Origin: Apteryx mantelli
Taxonomy: Eukaryota; Chordata; Aves; Apterygiformes; Apterygidae
Length of the DNA stretch: 64,000 nt
Reading direction: 5' to 3'
NCBI RefSeq assembly: GCF_036417845.1
Contig: NC_089978.1
Span: forward strand, 88,034,007-88,098,006
The notes below the pieces were generated by a model that saw only the letters and a list, made by a program, of their open reading frames with translations, was not told where the DNA came from and did no database searches. Within the stretch, counting starts at the first letter, position 1. Each line of letters starts with the position of its first letter. The position numbers and the translations under genes were made by a program. Positions 11,341-24,804 of the stretch are shown here, in pieces.

Positions 11341-14300
11341 TCTCTTATTTCCCTGAAGAGAGAACAAAAGGTAGGACAGGGCTGTTGATTTGACTCTACA
11401 GGTGCTTGGGTAGACATGAGGCACTGGAATCATCTTCCTGAAGCTTAAGGCGTCTATCTTGCTACTACTACTTCATATACAGACAGCTGCATCCGTGCAA
11501 CCACTTTTGTTTTACTAGAAGTTTAATTAAACAAACAAACCCCCCCCCCTTCACTGTTCAGGCTTTTCTCTTTCTATAAATATTTCTACTTATTAAAAAA
11601 ATATAAATATTTTTAAAAGCTGTCTCCTCTCAGAGAATTTAATTACTGTATCATAAGTGTGTGTAAGCTGATGGAGACATACAAATCACCAAAAATGAAG
11701 CACACAATCAAGATGTTTATAAACTTTCAACAGGAAACCAAGAGTACAGTTTGGAAGGAGGAATAAGAGCACACCTAACAAATGTGCAGATTAGACAAAC
11801 TAATAAGAATGTGCTTCTGAGATCACTCAAATTCTCATTCATCACATTACTGATGCTTGTAAAGCATATAACAGCCTAAAAGTGCTTCATAATTTATAGG
11901 TCTGTGGAGCTGCAGCTTTTATATCAAGTTTATTTTTAAAAGCACACTCAAGGATTTGCATGCTACTTTCTCAAACTATGTTTTGAAAAATTCATTCTGC
12001 CAGCCAAACAATCTCATTTGTTTCTTCTGAGGTGAAATTTTGTCTTCAGGAAGCTGGATCAATACTGGAGACTGGACTGATGGAGATAGGGTAAGGGAAA
12101 AGCAGATCTGGGTTTTGCTACACATCTGCAAGCACATCATACTTCATTCCTGAAGCACTGCATTAGATCTCTCCTTGGGAACTGGCCTAACAAAGCATCC
12201 CAGGTTGCACAATGATTTATGAGGTAAGAAAACACTCCACGGACAGTGATCTCTGACTAACTTTATTCGTTAACCAACAAAGGCTGGTCTTAAGCCCAAC
12301 TCTGCCAAGGTAAACAGCTTGTTGCACTAACAGCCAAAACCTGATACCTTTTAAGACAAAAGCAAAATAAAATGACAAAATTGGGGCAGACAGATCTGGC
12401 TTATCTTTTAGGCGCCTTTTTCTTCAAAATATTTCACCCCATGATGCCTGAAAGTCAAACCTTCCCCAACTCACAAACACTAGCTATTATGTTCTTTCTC
12501 TCAGAAGCTGGCATTTTTCACTTTAAGAAGCATTCATTGAGTTCAGAGATGAAATCCAATATCAAAAGCTATTCAAGCTTTTTTGATCTGAAAGGGGAAT
12601 GCTCATTCCTATGCCAACACAATCAACTATTCCTTACATTATATTACCATCAATCCAAACTGTAGTAGAAAAATCCCATGAAACAGAATCAAAACTAGTT
12701 ATTGCCAACTGTGCTGAAGACCAGCACAGTAAACTCATTACTGCAGTGTCAGGGACAAAGGCTTTATTTATTTATTTATTAGCACTTACTGGTTTGGGTT
12801 TAAAATACAGAATTTGAAATGTCAGTGCTGTGAAGCAGAAGTTCAAATGTAACCTTTCAGTTACATTTAAAATAAGCATAACTGGAAAAAAAAAAGTTGA
12901 TAAAAAAGACTCCAAAAACTTAAAAGCTTCAATCATTCCCACTTTTCATTCTCTGAATTAGTCTTATGTATGTACTTGAAATGATTTTGTTAATAATTTC
13001 AGAAGCTTTCTATTGATTATTGTTTATTATTTTCCTTGCAACAATTTAAATTACAAGTAAAACCTAGTCTCTCAAGACTGACCAAGTCAGAATAAGCGTG
13101 TTTTTTTAACATCACCAACATTTGAAGACAGAAGTGTCTGAGTTCATGCCATTTTCAATTACTGTACTGTGTCTTTCCAAGCAAGAAATGAATCAAGAAA
13201 AGAAACAGAGATTTGCTACTGTGCAACAAAAACTACGTTATTAAACCAGTTTCTAGTGACATCTGAAGCATGTAGGCACAATGGAAATGTTATTAACGAC
13301 TTTGGCACTATTCCACCCAAGTAACAGCATCCACATGGCAACAAAACCTTCTGCGGCAGCATGGTTTCACACACAAACACAGCCCCTAGAACTAGTGTGT
13401 GCAGTTAGACAAGACAGCCAAAGGGTTAAGAGCTTTCTCTACTACAAGTTTTCTGCTTTTCCAATTGTTAGTCACTCAGCTTCACGTGACTGATAAACAC
13501 ACGTTGCATTGGCTTACCCTAAAAATCAGAACTGAAAGTAGACAAACTACCTTCAGGTTTCCTACACTAAAGCTTTAAATTAATGGTCAAATTACATTTC
13601 CTCAGGTGAGAGTGCAATGGAGCTTTTCTCTTTTGCATAAATATAACTCTTTACAAGTAACAAAGATTAACTCAATAGCATGAACAGGAATCACACAACA
13701 ATCCACTCGAGCTGCACTCTGCGTAAGCCTCAGCAGGAAGGTCTCAGTGACTACAGAAGGCTTCGTGTTTTCTACCACCTACAGTAGATTGATCAATGAT
13801 CAAAAAATATTAATCAAGAAGTTGGACTATGTTGTTTTTTTTTTCTTGGTACATGGTATTCTTCTATAAAGCAGTTACAGATATCCATTTGTATAGGAAA
13901 CACTTAATAGTTTATTAATATTTTCGCTACAAATACATTTTATAACTGGTTTACAATTTGGCCATCAAAATCCATCCGCCTCAAAACTTGCTTGACAATG
14001 TCTTAAAGGTGCTATTCTGTAAGGGAGAGATAGGGATGAGCCAGTGCATGTTCTACACTTAGTGCTTTATGGGCACCTCCTCCTCCTTTTTTTTTTTTTT
14101 TTTTTATGATTTAAATAAGCATTTTTGTTATACAATAGGTTGCAGTAAAGCTCTAGTAAGAGATTAGAATCCAATAGCAGGGGGAAAAAATAATCCAGCA
14201 CCTTTTATCAGACCAAATGACACAACATGTCATATCTGGAACTCAGTGGAAAAAAGTCACCTTCTATTTGATATTCCTGGTCTGACAACCTAGAACCATA

Positions 14301-17300
14301 AGACCAGCTGATGGCCTGAAGACCAAATGTGACCTATAACACAGTTGTTTTCAGGACTCCAGGAACACTGAGCAGTTGGCAGGCCAACCAAACGTGGCAT
14401 GTTATAGCACAAATGTGTTTGAGGGAGGAAGAAGAAGATAGATTTACATAATACCTGGCAGGATTTATTACAGCGGGCACAGCACTGAATAAACGGGGCT
14501 GCACTGGCATAATCATTGAGCACCCATCTGGGACTCCCAAGTCATTCCTATCCAGAACCATCAGAGCTACTGCAGGCACCAATGCTGTAACTGTTTTATG
14601 ATGAGGATAAGTAATAACTGAATGTTAGTCAGCATCTGGGAAGGAAATCACTAAGTTATTACAAAAGAACAGAAATTTTGGATGGGGGTCTCCTGCCAGA
14701 GAGCAGAATAATCTGTAGTCTGTGAAGACTCAACTCTTCAGTATCTTTGTATGTTATATTTCTAGATGAAGGAGCCTCTGAATAGTCCCTTTCAGGCACC
14801 ACTCTACCAAAATGGAAAAGTCTTTTGTCATCTGCTAGCTCTAAAGTGCACACAAAAAACAAATAACGTTAATATACCATTAACTTCACAGCTTAAATGT
14901 AAACGACAACTGGGATTTTTAAGAGAGCTTGAACTCTTAACTTTGAAGCACAGGTATGCCAGAAAAATTTAACTTGGTTGACTCCAAGTGAACACTGAAG
15001 AGCCACAATTTTCTTGAAAAATGAATTCCAGATTTTGCTCATCTTTATTTACTTAAAAAACAAACAAACAAAAAAACCACAACACTTACTATCAGGAATA
15101 GTACTCCCTGCTGAAAGTATTTACAAGAATTCAGCTCCATGAAAAAAAAAAGAGGTTTGGGAGGAAGAGAAAAACTTTAAGATCAGAAGAAAAAAACCTG
15201 TACCACTACTGAATCTTTAAGAGGTTACATCCATGCTAAACAGTAAACAGCAACTCCTCTGCTAAGGCAACACTTTTCAGTTTACATACTTTTATATTTC
15301 CCTTTTGAAAATACTGGAGAGGGAGGGAGCTAAAAGTCATAGTCCTAGAATAATATCTTCACTCATATTCCTCAGTTGTAAAGAGCAGAGAAATCACAGA
15401 TGGGGCACCACAAAAGGTCATGCACATGCATCTTTTTATGTTCTAGTCCTCAGCAGCAGTTTTCCTCACTAGCCTGCAGGACAGAGGAAAGCTGGCTTCC
15501 CAGCTGAAAACTGCCTCAGCAATCCATTCTTGCCCCTTACCCAAATGCTGCTACTGCTGGTGCTCAGCCACCCCTCAATATCTTCACAACTTTTATGGAT
15601 ATTGGAAATCTTTGATGGTAAGTCACACAAGCTAGTTGTTGTTAAATTGTTATATATTTCCTTCAGAGGAACAGAAGTTTTATGGAGGGATCCCACTAGA
15701 AAGTCTTACGCAAAGACAATTGTCTATGCTTCCAACACTAACAAAAGGATTCAGGAAAAAGTTGAAATGGAAACAATGTTCAGAGAGAACTATATTGGTA
15801 AATATATATATATTTTTGTACTTATGAGGAAAGCATATGGTCATTTCAATCACAGTCTGAAATTTAATGATATCAATAAACCTACAATTATCTTGCACAT
15901 GTATTTCTTCTGCAGAAATCACAAATTCTGCAGTCGGGATTCTTTATTTGTTGTCATTTCGAGGGAACTATGTATTCCACAGACACGAATGCCCCTTACA
16001 CAGTTTGCACTTGCATGACCCTCAGCGTCATTTTGCCAATGGAACCATAGTAGCCAGTATTGAAGCACTTAAGATATATGCGGAGCATTTGAGACGAAGG
16101 TCCTTTGTACAATTCACACGTAAACATACATGTGTGCACAGAAATGCACCAAAACCAGTCATTTGGGCATGGACCACAGAAATAAAACTGAAGGGACCCA
16201 CGTTCTTGAACTCCACTGCCTCCTGCTGCCTATGTTCAGGGAGTGTTCAAGTGTTTGAAAACAGCCTCACACAGCTGACTGGCTGGGAAGACCTTAAACT
16301 ACCTAACTTGGGGGAAAAAGTGAACGTTCTTGTTTGGGACCGAGATTCTTCTCCGGGCAGCAGCAGAGCTGAAAGCTCTCCCGCTTACATAAAGCCCTAG
16401 CTATCCTCCAGGAAAACAGGAGAGTTAGTCTTCTGGTTTTTGAAGTGGGATTGGTATGTTTGTATCCTGCTTTTGAAAACACAAGCACCAAGTTATTCTA
16501 GTGGAACTTACCCAGCAGGGCAGAAAATACTTTATTTTATGGCACTAAGGCATTAGCATGACTACAATTCATCACAGAAGTCTTGCGTTTACAGTTAGGT
16601 AACTAAGGAGCAAGAGTAAGTCAGTATATCTGTCTTGCTGTATGTATGCAGGGAGTTTCCTTCACATAAAGCATGCATCTCCTAACAATCACATGGCAAA
16701 CAGTTTCAGACATGTACTTCCAATACATTTTAAGAGTTTGTTAGTTTGGGTTTTTTGGCCAATTGCAACAGTTGCCTCCCACTAAATTCAATGTCACACT
16801 CCTATCTCCGATACAAGCTTTCAAAACAATATGCCAAACCATATCTGATAACCCACACAAGCAACTAAAGAGTAAGCAAAGACATAAAACATCACCATGA
16901 TAGTTTTAAGTTACAGCAGTTAGATCTGTATTCCAAAGGCTCCCTTACATTCTACTTCAGATCCAACGATACATGTTTAATTTAATTGGGCCAAGTCTCC
17001 TTAACCCTTTTGGCACATTATATATGGTATAGGTATTCTTTGGCATTCATACGGCTAGTCCTCTGGGATGCACTCACATTCCACAAGTTAATTTATCATT
17101 TCCTACAGGGCAAAGTGGTCCTTCTGCTTTGGACCACTTGCTGTTGAAAGAGGTTTTTTGTTGGTGGTGGTGGCGGTGTGGTTTTTTTTTTTTTTTTTTT
17201 AATTCATCAATCTATCAACTGGAGCACCTCTTCAGATACAGTAGATTCTCCCAGTATACAGCATTCACAAACAAGCATATTTCACAATTCACATTGCAAT

Positions 17301-17825
17301 CAAGTTCACAGTCTACACACATTGCATTAACCTGAAACTGAAGTTATACAATGCCTCTTAAAGGTAAAATTGTCTTGAGAGTTGGTTCACTTGTTCTAAC
17401 ATTGTTTTTCCCCTCAACTATTAATGCACATAACAATCCATTCAGAAGAAATGGAAGACTGATTAGATCCAGAGAGAAGCATTCAGTGTCATCTCAACAT
17501 AAGTTCCTAGCTCCTCCAGAAACTAAATTTTATCAACAAAAATAATTTCGAAGTTCTGCTGAAAAGTACAAAGAATTATACATATCCATTGCTGGGGTCA
17601 ATATATAAAAAGGAGACAAGAATCCTAACTTAAGCTATGCAAACAAAAATAAATAATTCTGATTTGACTGAAACTATATATTCATAAAAACTTGTTGGTA
17701 ATATACTTCTGTTGTCTAAATCACATTTTCAGATAATTGAGAGGTTAGAAGGGATATTAGCTACTTCTTCAGAACAAAGAGGGGGAAGATTACACTACTT
17801 ACAGCTAAATATAGCGATAAGTATT

Positions 17826-17856
17826 ACTATAAATAAATAAATATATATATATATAA
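17826..17856. repeat. (TAAA)n/(TA)n microsatellite
   Basis: TAAA units followed by TA units. Confidence 0.8.
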
Positions 17857-18830
17857 AGCTAAATTCATGAGAGCTCCTACTGAAGAATGTATCAACATAA
17901 AAATGGAGCAGGATAGAAAAGTCAATATCATGAAAAGTAACTGCTGTTTAAGATTACTCGGAAATACTAGTCTAGTGCAACTGTCACTTGATTCTTGTTC
18001 CACAATAATATTTGTGGATGATGATGATGGGTAAGTACTGAGGTGGAAGACCAATTCAAAAAGAACTTACCAGAAGCCCAGGAAAAATTACCCTTTTAGT
18101 GATACAATGTAACATCATTTAACTCCCAGGAAGGTAAGAAGAGTTTGTTGTCAAACATCTCCTCATAATCTTTGTATTTTGTACTGTACAGATTTTGACT
18201 AAATGTTAAAACTTTCGAATTTCTATGAGAGCAATATTCACCCAGTCTCACTAAAAACAAGACTAGAAAAACATGTGGTATCATTGAATGTGATCTCACA
18301 GATGAGCTCTGGAGAATTTCACCACAGAAGTCTAGGATGTTACTATCACCAGACATCTTTGATGAAAGTTGCAATCCTTTTGCAGAAGAGGAGGATGGGG
18401 AGAATAGGATGCATTCCTCTGCATACAACCACATTTTCTCAAAGTACTGGTAAAGATGGATTTACCTTAAGGAACGAGACTGTGAAGTGCCGTGCAGACA
18501 CATCTTGTGGTATGCCTGCTGTTGGGAGTGGCAGTTTCTGCAGGAAGAGATTGATGGCAGCAACAGATTGACACAGCCAAAATTCTTGGCATGCGTTACA
18601 GCCCTTTACCATGTAATGTCAGTTACACACAAACACTGTCTCTTAAAATAATTTCAAAACTAATATAGATGTCCCTCAGTTTCATGAAATTGTATTATTT
18701 TTAAGACAGCAGTTGCAAACCGTTTACCCCAGTAGCAGCTCTTGCAATCAGACTTGTCAAACATTAAGACTACAAACCAGCGTCATGCTTTAACTGATGC
18801 ATTATAAATGGTCACAAAGAGATGTTAAAT

Positions 18831-18870
18831 TTAAATTACACTGAAATAAATTAAATTACACTGAAATAAC
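18831..18870. repeat. 20-bp tandem duplication
   Basis: Two adjacent copies of ttaaattacactgaaataa plus a final a or c; 19 of 20 bases identical. Confidence 0.9.
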
Positions 18871-19557
18871 AGACAAAAAAGAATAAGGCATAAGATTAAA
18901 GCTGCATAACTTGTTCCATTATGTGGGCAATAATGAAAAGAAGGGTAGGAGCATTTGGAGGAAAGACACATTCAGTGACAAAAAAAAACCCCAACCAAAC
19001 AAAAAAACCCTTATTGCCAACCAGTATGATACTTTTTTCTTGATTAATAATGAAATCTCATAAGGCTGTTGTTCATAATTCTTATCAACTTCTCTTTTTC
19101 TATCAGGTTCTTCTATTCTCCTTCAAACTCTGGAAGAGTAACAGTGCCCAAAAAAGAAAAGCTGCTTTAGAAGCAGTAACTATTGCATGAAAGGATTCAC
19201 AGGTCGCAGACAGGCCTTGGGCAAATAAACCTAACTATCATATCAGATAAAATGTGTTGACTCTATACATTAAAAAGTTTTCAAATTTCAAGTTTGGAAT
19301 TCAGAAGGCAATTCTGAAGAACAAAGTTTTAGATGGTATCTTTAATGCCTGTTTTCTCTCAGCTCAAACCAATTTCTGCAAGTATTTTTTTCTAGATGTC
19401 CCAGTAAGTGGAATTCACAGTAAACCAAGTACACTTTTTTCCCATTTGTATGAACAAAGATGTTCCCACCATCTTTGCCATTGGCTTCCCTGTTTTGTTT
19501 TTATGGTGCTTTTCAAAATCCCGTGTGTCAGTTAGGCCTGTGTGAGGAGGCACTTCC

Positions 19558-19605
19558 ATTTACAATTTTATTTACAATTTACAATTTTATTTACAATTTT
19601 CATTT
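19558..19605. repeat. Short tandem repeat of ATTTACAATTTT units
   Basis: Several slightly overlapping copies of atttacaatttt/atttacaattt in a row. Confidence 0.85.
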
Positions 19606-22600
19606 TCTCTCAAAGAAATTCTCTGGATTTTGAAAAAAGGCAAAGCCTTCCAGAAGGCAGGTCTTATGCTGCAAGTAGAAGAGACAGCTCCCCAGAGCTC
19701 TTTTGGAAGACTTTTCTGGTAGCAGATTAAAGAACTCAAGGAGTCTCCTCCACCTGCAGAAACAGACACCCTCACTTCCAAGAGGGCTCCTTGTTTAAAG
19801 CTTCAGGAGTATTGTGAAGACAGACAAGCTTATGTCTAGAATAAACTTCCAAAATGAGATATAACCTAGAGCTTTTCCTTAGAAAGACAATCTTGAAAGC
19901 AAAAACCTGATGCAAGCCAAACAGTACATCTGAAAGCTTGTCATTGACTTTCACTGTGAGCAAGAACAGCTTGTGACCTGATGACAGCATTGCTCCAACA
20001 GGGGATTTGAGCCACTGTGTGCTGGTTGAATGAGAAGGCCCAGCAGAGCTGAGTACAGAGTGAAAGCACAAACAATAGTCAGCACTGGGACAGAAGAGCC
20101 CATTGCTGCATCCAGGATACAGGGAAAGAGGGGAAAAACAGCAGCAGGATGGAGCTCTGTGGAATCCAAGTAAACATAAACAGAGGCAATGAACCTTATT
20201 GTTCTATAAACAATTGTCTGCTTAAGGTCGTTGTCCTCCTCCCATCCCCAGTGACCAGCCCTGGCTCTGTCTGGACCAGAACAAGGCATGCTGACAAGAA
20301 AGCTATGATAAGGCAGATTCTACTCTGGACAGAGTAACCGTCTCCTCAGCAGCTGCCACAGAACCTTTCTGCAGCAATCAGAAGGGAGCACTTTGGTTAA
20401 AACTATGCCCCCAGGAGGACTACAGGCAACAGAGAGAGAGCTGACACTGACTATTATCCGCCTTGACCGTTTCTTCTAAGGTTAAGCAGAAAGCTGTACT
20501 TCTCATCTAAGTTTCCTGATCTCCACCCATGTGAAAAATCTCTAGTGACCTCTCCTAGTTTCCAATGATCCAAGCTCCTGTAGCTAAGGAAATCGGAAGC
20601 CAAAACCAATGCTACATTTTAGAAGGATCTAAAGAGGAAAAGGTTATTTCATGCATTTGGGATCTCTTTGCCAAGTAAGCCTGAATTTACATCAACCCCT
20701 TCCTTTTGGTTCCTGAGAAAGACACTGACAGACTCAAACAAACGGGAACTGAAGTTCTACTTAAAATAGCAACATCCTGCTTTTAAGTTCTCAAAATTCA
20801 AAAACATCCGAACTTCAGAGTCAGCTTTACCAACTTCCACAACCTGTTTTTCCTCCATGCATCACAAAAGGACCACTATTCTATCGGTTTACTTAATCCC
20901 ACCGAGTCAGACAACACCGAAGGTGGATGGCAAAACACCACGTGGAACACACCTCAAAGGTACCAATTCAGACCTGAAAAAATTCAGAGGACTAAAGCAA
21001 TAGTCTCTAAGAGACTGACAGTCCCTCTCCTTCCTGACAAGGCATTTATGAGAAACCAATTGAGTCGTCTCCCTAATTCTGAAGCTAAATTAGTAGAGGA
21101 CCACCCATAAACTTGCTGCAGTCCACACTGGATTTTCTGCAGAATATTTGCATTTTAATACAGAAAGTTTTAAGCATACTTTGTAGGTGAAGTATATAGG
21201 AGAATTTCCTAAAAGCAGAACAGTAGTGCACTTGAAAGACAGATGAAAGAGAAGTATAGATGAATTTGAAGGAAGAGTAGATGAAGAGATGAGGGCGTAC
21301 TAGATATCAAAAAGAAAAAAAGAATGGGTGAAGAGCATTTTTCCTGAGAAATAGCTGGGACGCAGAGAGGTGGATTTGTTTAAAAATAAGAACAACTTAC
21401 AGGGGAAAGGAAGCATAGATAGATACACTTCTGCAAGTGATATGAAGAAGAAAAAAACACCTGAGTGTCTGTCTGCTGAGTGACAGAATGGGGTGAAGGA
21501 GTAAGAAAGGCACAGGAACAAATAAGATAGTTTCTTCACACTTGTGCAGAAAATGATAAAATACGTTGCAGACAAATAAATATTAAAGAACTCTACCACT
21601 GCGGAACTGGTACAGACAACTTTGAACCATCACACAGTCGTTTATTGGGAATGAGGTGGCATCTTTGTAAGCCATTTATCTCAATTTGCCATGAACCAAA
21701 GTCAGATAATTGAGATGTCAACTAATCAAGAGCACTATTTATAGGTGCTTCACATACAAAATCTGTAGTCTTTAAAATAAGCGGCATGCTCAATGCAAAT
21801 CAAAGAGAGCAATTCTGAAATGCAGTATGATGTGACAGAACGAAAAGCACTCAATTTGACCTCAGTGATCAGAGTAGAACTGACAAGAGTATTTCAACTC
21901 TATTTTTAAATACAGCAAAACACCTTATCAGTAGATACAAGAGAATTAATAGTTTCTCAGAAAGATACTTCCCAGTTTTATAAGAGATCATTCTTCAGAG
22001 AAGGGGAGGCAGCAAGCAGCAGTGGTCCACGCAAATGAATATTAAAACAATTGTAACAAAGGAGGTTGCCACAGTAGCAGTAAGATTTCTCTGTGTCCCA
22101 GCTGAAAGGCTTTTCTTGCAACTCAAAGAGCTGATCTTATTTGTACAGATTAGTTGGCTGTTCAAAGACACATTGTCTTCATCAAGCAAGGACATCCAGT
22201 TCAAGACTTCAGTAGCACCGACTCAAGCAAGGGGGCAGATGAAGAAATGGAAGGGTTCTTTCAGCTATATTAAGATCTTCCACCAATAAAATAGCAATTA
22301 ACTAAACTGGATGTACTTTACTCAGAAACCCCTCTATTAAATACACGCCACCCCTATGAAACTGGAGTAGTTTCATACAGATAACTAAACTTGATTCAAC
22401 ATGATCAACACATGGATGGGCTAAAATCAAGAAAGCAACTGAGCAGCTGGTCAAATGTATAAGCTAAGTAGCTAACATTCAACCCAAATCCACAAAAAGT
22501 TTTAGTTCTCTGTTACTGGAATAATTAACTACGCTGTTTAATTTACCAGGACAAAAAAACTACAAAGAATACATTTCAAAAAATAAGATAGAGCAACTAA

Positions 22601-24616
22601 CTATGAAATCAAAACAAAAATTAATCTAGTATCAGATTGAAATTAAACTAGTTCAATGATCAACTCAACACAACAAATCACTTATAATCTTAGAATGTGA
22701 TCAAAGTTAAATGTCACCTGTTTCATTAAACAGAAACATAACAAAACTACAGAAATGTATCAAAATCAAATCTACTAGTTGGAGACTGTTAAATATTTTG
22801 ATACTGAAGCCAAATTCTGTAAAGTCTTAAACAACTCTAGATTTCAAGACTGTATAGAGGTTAACCTTTTCTTTCCTACCAGCAATCTAAAAATATAGGC
22901 CTTAGAATGCTACAAAAAGCAGAAGTTTGTAAACTGCCAAGCCAGTGCTGTCAACAACTGTCAGCAACTTGTTTTTTCCTTGAACAAAAATAAAAACTGA
23001 AGAATAAAAAGTGTAGTGCATCATACAAAAAGAATGTTTAATATCACGAGGGCTTGTAAATAAATTTGCAGACATCTCTAGTATTCTTCTAGAACAGGAG
23101 TTCAAACTACCATTAAACCAGTAAATGAAGTTGTACGTATTTCTTGCTAGCAGGTGGCCTTCAAACTCCTTCAAATGTGAAAATGGGTGCATTTTTTTTT
23201 CCAAGTTAGTTGGACCATATCCTTCCTAGAAGTACTGGTGCTCAGTATCAGAGGTTCAGAAGTATCAGTCGTCACAAACTGTTCGGTCACGCAGTGAAGG
23301 CAAAGCTTCTCAACCTTAGCCTTGATTTGTGGGCTTTATTCTCTGCACCCGTTTTGCCTTCCGTTCTCTTTGCTCAGTCAACAAAGGGAACAAAGTTGCA
23401 TTCTTTTGGGTTTAGGATTTCTTTTTTTAATGGCGGTTTAAGCAGAAAAGTCAGCTATTTATATTCAGACATTGCAGTTCTACAGTCTCGCCAAAACAGC
23501 GTACCTAGACTGAGTCTTGCCTAGACTGAAAGGTCTTTACATGATATTATCACCAATTTTATGCAAAAATAAGGACACATTTATATGAAATAACTGATGA
23601 AAAAGACCAACATCCAGGTAAACGATCTTCATCCATAAAGCACTCAAATATTGTTTATAAATAAGCACCACCACTCTTGTAAACCTGTTTATTCATCCTT
23701 ACATTTGGAAACATAAGGTCAGAAGTCAAACAACTTTTTAATGTAAGTTCTGAATTTGATAGGAAAAAGCTGTTTAAACCTCATCATAATGAACCCCCAA
23801 ATTAAAGGCTTATTTTCTTCTGGATGGACTTTGGAATTTCTTGTGTGTCCTTCTTACAGGAGGCAATAGACAACAGAGCATTAACAGTTTAGTAAGAACC
23901 TGTGGAAACATCACAGAAAGAACTGCAGAAATGAAGAGGTTTAGCTACTAGCCAGTTTTGCAGTTGTCACAAAGATAGCAAATTTTCACTGCTGCACAAG
24001 CCTATCATAGAAAAAAAAAAGTTCACTCTGCCAAGTTACCAGAGTGTTAAAGATGTTTCTAGCCAGTCATGAGGATGAATCAGTAACCTCAGATAGATGA
24101 CATACTTGATTTAAACCTGAAATGAGAGTTTTCAATGAATGGCTTTACATGTGGCTCAGAAATTACAAGTTCTGTACCTGTACACTTATACTTTAATACT
24201 TTTGCTACCTTTAACTACGACATTTATTAATCAATGTGGAAAGACAGTGCTATATACAAAGAGACTCAGGCTGTCACTGGCAAGTAGATACAGCATAGCA
24301 TAGCACCAGCAGTTGCACGGATCACTGAGAACTCCTTCTCCTCCCCCCAACCCCCAATAAAATCACACCCTGAGGTGAGTTTTGTGTTTGTTTTGAGATC
24401 TTATTATAAATAACAAGCACCGACACATTGCTTTGTTAATTAACAAACAGTTTCCTGGAAACCACAAACAGAGGACACAAAGTGATGTGGGGATTTTTGT
24501 TCTTTTTGGTGCTTTTTTATAAAAGGCAAGTCGCATAAATTTACTTACTATGAATTATTCATGGAGCACAAACCACTTAGTTTTTACTTATGAGCAGTGT
24601 GACCATTAAAAGCTAA

Positions 24617-24804
24617 TTAAATACTGAGAGACCAAGTTGGGCCTTGACTTGTAACAAATGCAACCAATCTGTATTGATATCTTTTAGAAGGCAGTGTGGC
24701 ATTAGTTCCCTGGGAAGTTGCACAGTAGTACTGATTTTGTTCTTCATGAACAGATTTACACCGTTTTTGGTGTGAGCTGTTTTCAGTCATCAGAAGTGAT
24801 TTTG
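24617..24804 (-). CDS. Candidate terminal exon of an unidentified gene
   Basis: A very good acceptor (about 40 pyrimidine-rich bases ending cttttgcag-like at 24,805-24,810) precedes an open segment of 61 codons and a TAA. It needs one base from an upstream exon, which fits the phase-1 end of the 27,949-28,426 segment. The peptide includes MTENSSHQKRCKSV and ends KRYQYRLVAFVTSQGPTW plus four residues. The YRLVAFVTxxG string is faintly reminiscent of the YRLVSVVSHxG strand of ubiquitin-specific proteases, but the catalytic GHY that should follow is absent, so I do not assign that family. It may be chance. Confidence 0.25.

Noticed and set aside
15867..16400. 177-codon plus-strand ORF, overlapping a 162-codon ORF at 15,530-16,018
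   Set aside because: Two different frames are open over the same DNA; no recognisable motif and no clear splice or promoter context. A length like this is expected about once by chance in the window.
18310..18390. Exon-like minus-strand segment (acceptor ctcttctgcaaaag, donor gtgaga; LQLSSKMSGDSNILDFCGEI)
   Set aside because: Only about 26 codons, and it has no phase partner. Such coincidences are expected in a 64-kb scan.
19951..20289. 112-codon minus-strand ORF, possibly from a repeat or LTR
   Set aside because: The surrounding sequence is somewhat GC-richer and repeat-like, but I could not match it to any element end, target duplication or coding domain.
22902..23204. 100-codon minus-strand ORF with an internal acceptor-like site
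   Set aside because: No donor, hydrophobic tail consistent with AT-rich noise, no recognisable motif.
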